Of a stretch of DNA of 64,000 nucleotides, positions 57,951-64,000 are shown in pieces. The stretch's first letter is position 1, and each line of letters begins with the position of its first letter. The stretch comes from Francisella orientalis FNO12 (GTDB lineage Bacteria > Pseudomonadota > Gammaproteobacteria > Francisellales > Francisellaceae), in NCBI RefSeq assembly GCF_001042525.2, contig NZ_CP011921.2, positions 1,364,001-1,428,000 of the forward strand, in the 5' to 3' direction. Under the pieces are notes generated by a model that worked only from the letters and a program-made list of their open reading frames with translations, had not been told where the DNA came from and ran no database searches. The position numbers and the translations under genes are program-made.

Positions 57951-59030
57951 TTAAGCTTTCCTTCTGAAAAAATTGTAAATTCCTCTTAATTTTAATAGCC
58001 TTATTAACATTGACTTAAAACTATTATCATTTACCTGTTTTTCAAGAAAATCTATATAATCACTACACTCTTTAATAGTATCATTATCTCTTTTTTTAAA
58101 TTTTGCAAAACTCTTTATAATAGTTTTAAAATCTCTTATTGAGAATTCTTTTAATACTTCTGACATGAAATCTGAAGTAGTAACATTAATACTTTCACTT
58201 AATGTATTGATGAATGAATAAAGAAATTTATCTTTATACTCATCACCAAAGATATAGCTAAAATCTACACAACCGTGCAAAAACATAATTAGCCGTGCTT
58301 GTTCATCTGCACCACTCCATATACCGCCGTCATTCATTCTATAGACAGACATGATTTTATCTATATACTTTATTGGCCCAAATTTTGAAAATACCAACAA
58401 CATATATACATCATTACGTTTAACAGATGAATATTTAGCAAGGTATTCATTAATTTGACTCTTAAGTGCATCGTATCTAAAAACTAAAGATGTCGTATGA
58501 AAATAGGCAGAATCTATAAAATCATCGAATTTATAACTATCTTTTTTATTGCTAGAATCCACAAATAATCTATCTGTCAATTCTCCATTGATTAAAAATC
58601 TTGTATTATGACCACAGCCCATGAATTCAGGATTATGCTCCAAAAAATCAACTTGCAGCTGTAATTTGGTAGAATCTGTCCAATAATCATCTCCTTCACA
58701 CAATGCTATATATTTACCTCTAACGACAGGTAAAATAAAGTCTCTTATAGGTAAAGCTCCTTTTGAGTATTGATTTTGTTGCTGATAAACTAATCTAATA
58801 ATATTTGGATATTGCTCAAGATAATTATTAAGTATTTCTGTAGTCCTATCAGTTGAGCAATCATCACTTATAATTATTTCAAATGGAAAATCTGTTTCTT
58901 GAGATAAAAACCCCTCTAAAGCCTTTTCAATATATTTCTCTTGGTTATATGCTGTACAACAGATACTTACCAGTGGATAATTATCGCAGTAACGAACATT
59001 TGCATTACACGTTGATTTCTTTGAGTTCAA
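57951..59030 (-). CDS. Glycosyltransferase family 2
   Basis: A 359-residue GT2 enzyme. Landmarks are CCTAYNQEKYIEKALEGFLSQ, EIIISDDCSTDRTTEIL and CEGDDYWTDSTKLQLQ, the last being the extended D-x-D-W block of capsule and O-antigen transferases with SQETDFPFEI-type starts. The C-terminal third is helical. It lies 84 bases upstream of wzm and 18 bases downstream of the acyltransferase gene. Sugar unknown. Confidence 0.87.
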   Translation of the reverse strand: MNSKKSTCNANVRYCDNYPLVSICCTAYNQEKYIEKALEGFLSQETDFPFEIIISDDCSTDRTTEILNNYLEQYPNIIRLVYQQQNQYSKGALPIRDFILPVVRGKYIALCEGDDYWTDSTKLQLQVDFLEHNPEFMGCGHNTRFLINGELTDRLFVDSSNKKDSYKFDDFIDSAYFHTTSLVFRYDALKSQINEYLAKYSSVKRNDVYMLLVFSKFGPIKYIDKIMSVYRMNDGGIWSGADEQARLIMFLHGCVDFSYIFGDEYKDKFLYSFINTLSESINVTTSDFMSEVLKEFSIRDFKTIIKSFAKFKKRDNDTIKECSDYIDFLEKQVNDNSFKSMLIRLLKLRGIYNFFRRKA

Positions 59031-59048
59031 AATTACTCCTTTACATCT

Positions 59049-61019
59049 CTAAATTTTAATCAGTTTTTTTATAATTGCTATTAATGGATTACCGAACTCT
59101 TTTAAATACAACTCTCCTAACAATTTTGATCCAATATAATTCATATGCTGATTATCAGCATACATAGGCACACCTTCTATGGATATTTGGCATTCTTTGC
59201 TATTGCATATAGCCTTTTTAGGATTTATGACTCGCAGTGTCGGATACTTAACTAATAAAAGCTTTAACAAAGTATGAAACTTATGCTCAGATTGATCAAC
59301 ATATGATCTTTTGATTGAACAATTAGCTAGATTAAAATATTTTAATATCTCTGAATTACTAAGATGACATAAATTATTCAACCTCTCCGGCAAGTATGGT
59401 GTATCAAGTATAAGAATTGGTTGAGCCCCACTTTTGACTATTATATCAATTGACTTATCCAAAAGCTCTATAAAGCCAGAATATGCGGGAGAACTCCATG
59501 CACCACCTAATATTATATATTTATAAAATCTTGTTTCGATTAATTTTTTTATAGCTACATTTCTATCAAGTTTTGATATTCCTTGCTCATTATCATTCAT
59601 TCCATATAAAAATGGCGTTGACCTTTGTGTTATAGCATAGGCAGACAGACCAGCACTCTTCAACCAAATAGAAAGCATGGGGTATTCTGATCTCGCATGT
59701 GAATCTCCAATAAAAAGAATATCTGTGTTCTTATAACTATGGCTTCCTATAATACACAAATCTTTAGCTGGTAAATCTATAGATTTAAATGTGGTAGACT
59801 CAGCTTGCAAAAAGCAATGATTATTATCAAAATCACTAAAACCATAAGAAAAGGTTAATTGATTTTGATCCATATAAAAACTTTGATTAAAACCAAAACC
59901 TTGGTGCTTAGATGCTGTATAAAAGCATATTGATACAACTAAAGGAATAATCCATAAAAGAATCAAACTCTTTAAAAAACTAAGTTTAAATTTATGTCTA
60001 AAAGGTTTCTCTACAAATAAATAAGATATAGTTGCTAATATAATGCTTAAAATAATTACAACAGTAGCAATATCTACAGTAATAGTAATACTTAAATAAT
60101 TTAAATAAGCTATTATCGGCCAATGCCATAAGTACAAAGAATATGAGATAACCCCTATGGCTACAAAAGGTTTTATTGAAAATAGTCTATTAATAAATGG
60201 AATATAACCAAGACTTCCTGAATATATAAATAACATGGCTCCCAAACAAGTTACTATCATCCAAAAGCTTGAATAGCTTACTGATACCAAAAATATCGGA
60301 ATTGCCATAAGTATTAATGACACCAATGAATATATGTCCAAAAGAGTTTTATTTGGTGATTTCTGTTCTCTATTATTCAAACTAATAGCTAAAAAACAGC
60401 CGAATAGCAGTTCGAATCCTCGATTAATAGGCATATAGTAGAACTTTGGAAAATGTTTATAAAAAAATATTGCTATTGAAACAATAATAAGCAGTGATGT
60501 AATAGTTAATAAATACTTCTTGGAAGATGTGCTTAGTTTAAATAAAATAATCAAAATTACCGGCCAGGCAATATAGAACTGTTCTTCAACACCTAACGAC
60601 CATGTATGTAATAGTGGTATAGTAGATGAGTCTGTTGCAAAATAACCAAAGTTTAATGTTTTAAAAAAGAAGAGGTTTGAAACAGAAACAATTGCACTTA
60701 GCATTGATTTAGCATAGTTTAATAAGTCCTGTGGTAGAAGTATTAACCATGCAAAAAAACTTGAAAAAACTAATACAAAAATCAGAGCTGGTAGAATTCT
60801 TCGTACTCTTCTTAGATAGAAATTCTTGATAGAAAATGTACTATCTTGTAAATCTCTGACAATAATCTTTGTTATCAAAAAACCTGATATAACAAAGAAT
60901 ATGTCTACACCAAGGAAACCTGATTTAATCCAACTAGCTTCTAAATGATATAAGACTACTGACAGTACAGCAAAAGCCCTCAAACCATCTATATCACTTC
61001 TATATCGAATACTACTCAT
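59049..61019 (-). CDS. OafA/YrhL-type O-acyltransferase with C-terminal SGNH domain
   Basis: A 656-residue protein. Residues 1 to about 370 form an acyltransferase-3 membrane domain of about ten helices: [20 protein letters not shown] with the catalytic histidine, [27 protein letters not shown] and LHTWSLGVEEQFY. Residues about 400-650 form a periplasmic SGNH domain with LFIGDSHARSE and DNQHMNYIG (D-x-x-H). Such fusions O-acetylate sugars of the LPS or capsule on the periplasmic side. It is intact and a close paralogue of the ruined gene at 16.7-18.7 kb. Confidence 0.92.
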   Translation of the reverse strand: MSSIRYRSDIDGLRAFAVLSVVLYHLEASWIKSGFLGVDIFFVISGFLITKIIVRDLQDSTFSIKNFYLRRVRRILPALIFVLVFSSFFAWLILLPQDLLNYAKSMLSAIVSVSNLFFFKTLNFGYFATDSSTIPLLHTWSLGVEEQFYIAWPVILIILFKLSTSSKKYLLTITSLLIIVSIAIFFYKHFPKFYYMPINRGFELLFGCFLAISLNNREQKSPNKTLLDIYSLVSLILMAIPIFLVSVSYSSFWMIVTCLGAMLFIYSGSLGYIPFINRLFSIKPFVAIGVISYSLYLWHWPIIAYLNYLSITITVDIATVVIILSIILATISYLFVEKPFRHKFKLSFLKSLILLWIIPLVVSICFYTASKHQGFGFNQSFYMDQNQLTFSYGFSDFDNNHCFLQAESTTFKSIDLPAKDLCIIGSHSYKNTDILFIGDSHARSEYPMLSIWLKSAGLSAYAITQRSTPFLYGMNDNEQGISKLDRNVAIKKLIETRFYKYIILGGAWSSPAYSGFIELLDKSIDIIVKSGAQPILILDTPYLPERLNNLCHLSNSEILKYFNLANCSIKRSYVDQSEHKFHTLLKLLLVKYPTLRVINPKKAICNSKECQISIEGVPMYADNQHMNYIGSKLLGELYLKEFGNPLIAIIKKLIKI

Positions 61020-61071
61020 AAATCACGTCAAAAATACTAGTATAACTTATTATAATATAGCAAGTATTTTA

Positions 61072-62793
61072 TCAGTTTATAATATCTTTTTTATACACTG
61101 TGACAAATGAGTAGTTATTTTTATGAGCTATATGTGGCATGATTCTTTCTATTGCGTGCATATAGCTACCATCAGTAGGTAAAGGTTCGTTCTGTATAAC
61201 CTTTTCTTTTTCCAAATAAAACAAATCTCTGATAGCATCAACTCTCGCCCAATACATATTTCCTACTGGAAATATAGGTGTTTGATTTATTTTTTTTATT
61301 TTTAATATTTCACACAATGAGTTTATATACTCTTTATTAGCTCCGATATCTATAAAATCTTTAGGCTCAGGAAAAATTAGACCTGTATTTTCATTGTTAA
61401 ATAGTTCTAACACTGAGTTAGTAAATATTGTGTTGTTTCCAATTAAACTATCCAATAAGTATTTTCGCCATTTATCACCAACATTACCATCTATCGCAAC
61501 AGACTTTTTACTGTGAAAATGACCAACAATTTCATATTTTCCACCAATAATCTCATCCTTTAGATCAAAAATTAAAGGAGCAATATCTCTCCCTCGATTT
61601 TCAACATTAAAAACTTCTATATTTTCAGCACCACACTCCAAAAAAGCCTCTTTAATATCAGGATTATTAACAGAGCTTGTCGTAGTTATATATAAATCAT
61701 AACTCACAGAAATATTTTTAAAATACTCACAAAACTCTTTGGCTAGGTCTGTGTAATACAAATGCAAATGTATAGCTATTTTCTTATTTTTAAAACTTCT
61801 TTTTTGGGTTTCAGTTAGATGGTTCGAGCCCAATATCATGCACCTGTGTGTAGTTTCATAACCATTCTTAATAGACTTGTACAATGGTACAAGGCCTTTA
61901 GCCTCATTTCCACATATCCAGATGGATGTAGAAAATCCTGGAGCAGGGTTTGGACATGCTTTATAGAATCCTTTTCTTTGAGTTTTTATATAATAGTATG
62001 CAGACTGACTTTTAGAACTTATAATATTCATAAAATCAGTATCAAAAACATCTGAGCTGACTAAAAAACTTTGTATTTCAATATTTTCTGAATTTATTAA
62101 TATTGAATCTGATATATGTTTTAAGAAGATTTTGCTAAGTGCTTCTTCATATTTTATTTTTTTATGAAATAATTCTAAGCAATCAGCATGAATATTACTT
62201 ACAAGACTAGGACACGGAACAAGATTCTCTATTTGTTTTAGTAGCTTATTAAATATTGCGGCGTCAGGTAATATAACCTTATCAGACATTATGACACTTT
62301 TTTGAATATCAACAATATTATAATTAGCATCACTAAAGTCACTAATTAATAAAGTTGCTAGATTTAGGCTGCATGCCACCTCTAATATTGAACTATCTAT
62401 CGAACATAATACTAGGATTTTGACATTGTATTTTTTATGTATGTGAGACAGTAATTGTTTTTTTTCTGTTTTATTGTCATACTTAACAATTAAAAATGAA
62501 TACCCATGTGTTTGAATATTATAATCATTTTCATAAATGTATCGAATGACATTATACTTTTCATTTAATATTGTCTCAATATTTTCTATATAGTTATAAC
62601 TAGCGTTATTTTTTAAATAATATTGTGAAAACACTATAATAGTTTCTTTATTTCTATTAAATTTAATGTGTGTATAATGAAGTTTTTTTAATAATCTAAG
62701 TTTTGATTTGATTCTTGTTATTAAATTAAAATATTTTTTTAAATATTTTTTTAGCACCAACATAGCTTTAAGCCCTGAAAAGAGATACTTCAA
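61072..62793 (-). CDS. Rhamnan synthesis protein F (RgpF) family protein
   Basis: A 573-residue protein. The first 260 residues look like a divergent GT-B-type half (FSQYYLKNNASYNYIENIET; KILVLCSIDSSI). The remainder is the RgpF domain: IAIHLHLYYTDLAKEFCEYF, YDLYITTTSS, VFNVENRGRDIAPLIFDL, YEIVGHFHSKKS and TGLIFPEPKD. RgpF-type proteins take part in building rhamnose-rich polysaccharide. Overlap of four bases with the upstream GT2 indicates coupling. Whether rhamnose is in the polymer here is an inference: no rml genes are in the window. Confidence 0.82.
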   Translation of the reverse strand: MKYLFSGLKAMLVLKKYLKKYFNLITRIKSKLRLLKKLHYTHIKFNRNKETIIVFSQYYLKNNASYNYIENIETILNEKYNVIRYIYENDYNIQTHGYSFLIVKYDNKTEKKQLLSHIHKKYNVKILVLCSIDSSILEVACSLNLATLLISDFSDANYNIVDIQKSVIMSDKVILPDAAIFNKLLKQIENLVPCPSLVSNIHADCLELFHKKIKYEEALSKIFLKHISDSILINSENIEIQSFLVSSDVFDTDFMNIISSKSQSAYYYIKTQRKGFYKACPNPAPGFSTSIWICGNEAKGLVPLYKSIKNGYETTHRCMILGSNHLTETQKRSFKNKKIAIHLHLYYTDLAKEFCEYFKNISVSYDLYITTTSSVNNPDIKEAFLECGAENIEVFNVENRGRDIAPLIFDLKDEIIGGKYEIVGHFHSKKSVAIDGNVGDKWRKYLLDSLIGNNTIFTNSVLELFNNENTGLIFPEPKDFIDIGANKEYINSLCEILKIKKINQTPIFPVGNMYWARVDAIRDLFYLEKEKVIQNEPLPTDGSYMHAIERIMPHIAHKNNYSFVTVYKKDIIN

Positions 62794-63962
62794 CTAAATT
62801 TCTTAAATATTTTTGCTAAGAATCTTATAGGTTTCGTTAATCTCCAACTAAAAGATTTATATATCTTATCTAGCGTTAGTTCAGATTTATAGCTCCTATC
62901 TAATAAATACTCTATAAACCACTGAACTTGAGACTCTTCAATATAAAGATTATTATTTTTCTCTATCATCATATCACCAAGTATTTTGAGAACAAACTCC
63001 TTATTTAAATCCAAAGTTTTATTCAACTGGTATGCTCTAACCTTAGCACTATTAAAAAAGTTTACTGTTATCTTTTTCTTTTCTTCTTGATCAAAGTAAG
63101 GTAGATAATCAATAAGTATTGAAATAAGTTTTTTTGCATCTTCTAATAGATTATTGTTAACAGTATATGCATAAGCATGATTTAGCCAAACTAACATAGT
63201 TTTATTAGGAATTCTATCTTTAAAATATCTCATAAACCATTCGTGTATGAGTATAGATTGTCTTAAAGAGTTTTTATGTATATTAGTATCGTGCATTCTA
63301 TAGCGAACACCAACTGTATCAATAAGTTTGAAGCTAAGTGTAGGAGCTTGGTTTATTATATGCTTAAATAGCTTGGTTCTTAATATTATATCGTCACCTA
63401 TCAAATCATCATCAAAGCCACCAATGTCATCAATAACTGATTTTTTAAAAAGACCTCCTTGTATATAAAAAGATCCAAGAGCATTAAATTCAAGTTCAAG
63501 TAATTCATTTATGCTAGATATTCTTACATATTCTTTATGGATATATGGCTTATCTATAACATTACTATTTTCATCAATAGTTTCGATATATGTATTAAGA
63601 GTAAAGGCTAGATTTTCATCTGACTCAAATAATTCTACTTTAGATGAGACTGAGTCTGATACAGCCTCATCGTCAGTTGATATGAAAAATAGAAAATCAC
63701 CAGAAGAAGCGTTAATAAGTTTATTAAAGTTACTCCCAACTTTACCACCAGAATTTTCCTGTGTAATTATATTAAAACTGCATGGTGATTCGTTCTTACA
63801 CTCATTTATGACTCTTAAGCTGCCATCTGAAGATCCATCATCTAGAACGATAATTTCTATGTTTTTGTACTCTTGTGACCATATGCTTCGCATACATTTA
63901 CGAATAAATTTTTCATGATTATATGAAAGACAACAGAACGAAACTAATTTTTTCGAATTCAT
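62790..63962 (-). CDS. Glycosyltransferase family 2, large
   Basis: From ATG 63962 (MNSKKLVSFCC) the protein has about 390 residues; an ATG four codons upstream is also possible. GT2 motifs are CLSYNHEKFIRKCMRSIWSQ, EIIVLDDGSSDGSLRVI and FISTDDEAVSDS, with IGGFDDDLIGDDIIL and the acceptor H region VRYRMHDTNIHKNS. The C-terminal 130 residues are helical and basic. It is the first gene of the visible operon; only the 38 bases upstream are in the window, so its promoter is not determined. Confidence 0.86.
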   Translation of the reverse strand: MNSKKLVSFCCLSYNHEKFIRKCMRSIWSQEYKNIEIIVLDDGSSDGSLRVINECKNESPCSFNIITQENSGGKVGSNFNKLINASSGDFLFFISTDDEAVSDSVSSKVELFESDENLAFTLNTYIETIDENSNVIDKPYIHKEYVRISSINELLELEFNALGSFYIQGGLFKKSVIDDIGGFDDDLIGDDIILRTKLFKHIINQAPTLSFKLIDTVGVRYRMHDTNIHKNSLRQSILIHEWFMRYFKDRIPNKTMLVWLNHAYAYTVNNNLLEDAKKLISILIDYLPYFDQEEKKKITVNFFNSAKVRAYQLNKTLDLNKEFVLKILGDMMIEKNNNLYIEESQVQWFIEYLLDRSYKSELTLDKIYKSFSWRLTKPIRFLAKIFKKFS

Positions 63963-64000
63963 CATCATGCACAACCATAACTATTTATAATTTTAACAAC

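Noticed and set aside
1-64000. CRISPR arrays, insertion sequences and rRNA
   Set aside because: No regularly spaced repeats, transposase motifs, terminal inverted repeats with target duplications or rRNA signatures were recognised on reading the window.

Overview
The window is AT-rich (roughly 30-33% GC by eye), and its gene order and proteins point to Francisella (Gammaproteobacteria). The clearest markers are an isolated second RNA polymerase alpha gene (rpoA2) followed by rarA and ppx/gppA, then trxA-rho convergent with a manB-like gene that leads into a polysaccharide cluster. Other Francisella-like signs are an FlmF-type polyprenyl-phosphate glycosyltransferase and small lipoproteins. 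About thirteen genes are visibly broken by frameshifts, nonsense codons or deletion. This suggests a host-restricted or recently bottlenecked lineage rather than a free-living novicida-like strain; the species cannot be fixed from this window alone. I saw no transposase, phage structural gene, CRISPR array or rRNA.

Layout. 1-4.9 kb: start of recC, a membrane-anchored FMN glutamate-synthase-like protein, a broken EamA transporter, and a LexA/CI-like S24 repressor divergent from a small unknown gene. 5.0-5.3 kb: tRNA Gly-Cys-Leu operon. 5.4-12.2 kb: a broken secreted protein, an FtsN-like SPOR protein, gloB, and the sufE-hemD-hemX-hemY group. 12.3-15.3 kb: tRNA-Asn with a consensus promoter, a 51-aa membrane ORF plus a DsbB variant, a candidate structured sRNA, and proS. 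15.3-25.6 kb: two paralogous polytopic membrane proteins (DUF6056-like, possible GT-C enzymes) flanking a dead OafA-type acyltransferase, a transaminase/omega-amidase pair, nusB, lipoproteins and a 2OG-Fe(II) oxygenase. 25.6-30.5 kb: a persulfide-detoxification operon in which all four effector genes are broken but the BigR-type sensor is intact, followed by a deletion chimera of guanine deaminase and an MFS permease. 30.7-39.5 kb: housekeeping and transport genes (trmB, LysE-type, nadK, FlmF-like GT, YadGH-like ABC exporter, TSUP) and two more damaged genes. 39.5-44.2 kb: broken MscS-type channel, tatD, broken DHA2 MFS. 44.3-49.5 kb: tRNA-Leu, rpoA2, rarA, ppx/gppA, trxA, rho. 49.6-64 kb: one minus-strand polysaccharide operon.

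How the genes work together. The right-hand operon encodes six glycosyltransferases with clear family motifs, an RgpF-type protein, an O-acyltransferase, a Wzm/Wzt ABC exporter whose ATPase carries a C-terminal carbohydrate-binding-like domain, and a phosphohexomutase. This is the logic of an ABC-transporter-dependent O-antigen or capsule. Elsewhere, the FlmF-like enzyme (polyprenyl-phosphate-sugar synthase), the two GT-C-like membrane proteins and the live and dead acyltransferases could form a glycan-decoration system. The sulfur operon shows a whole pathway being lost while its sensor persists. No gene-free stretch longer than 300 bases was found; shorter gaps contain the promoters, palindromes and sRNA candidate listed.
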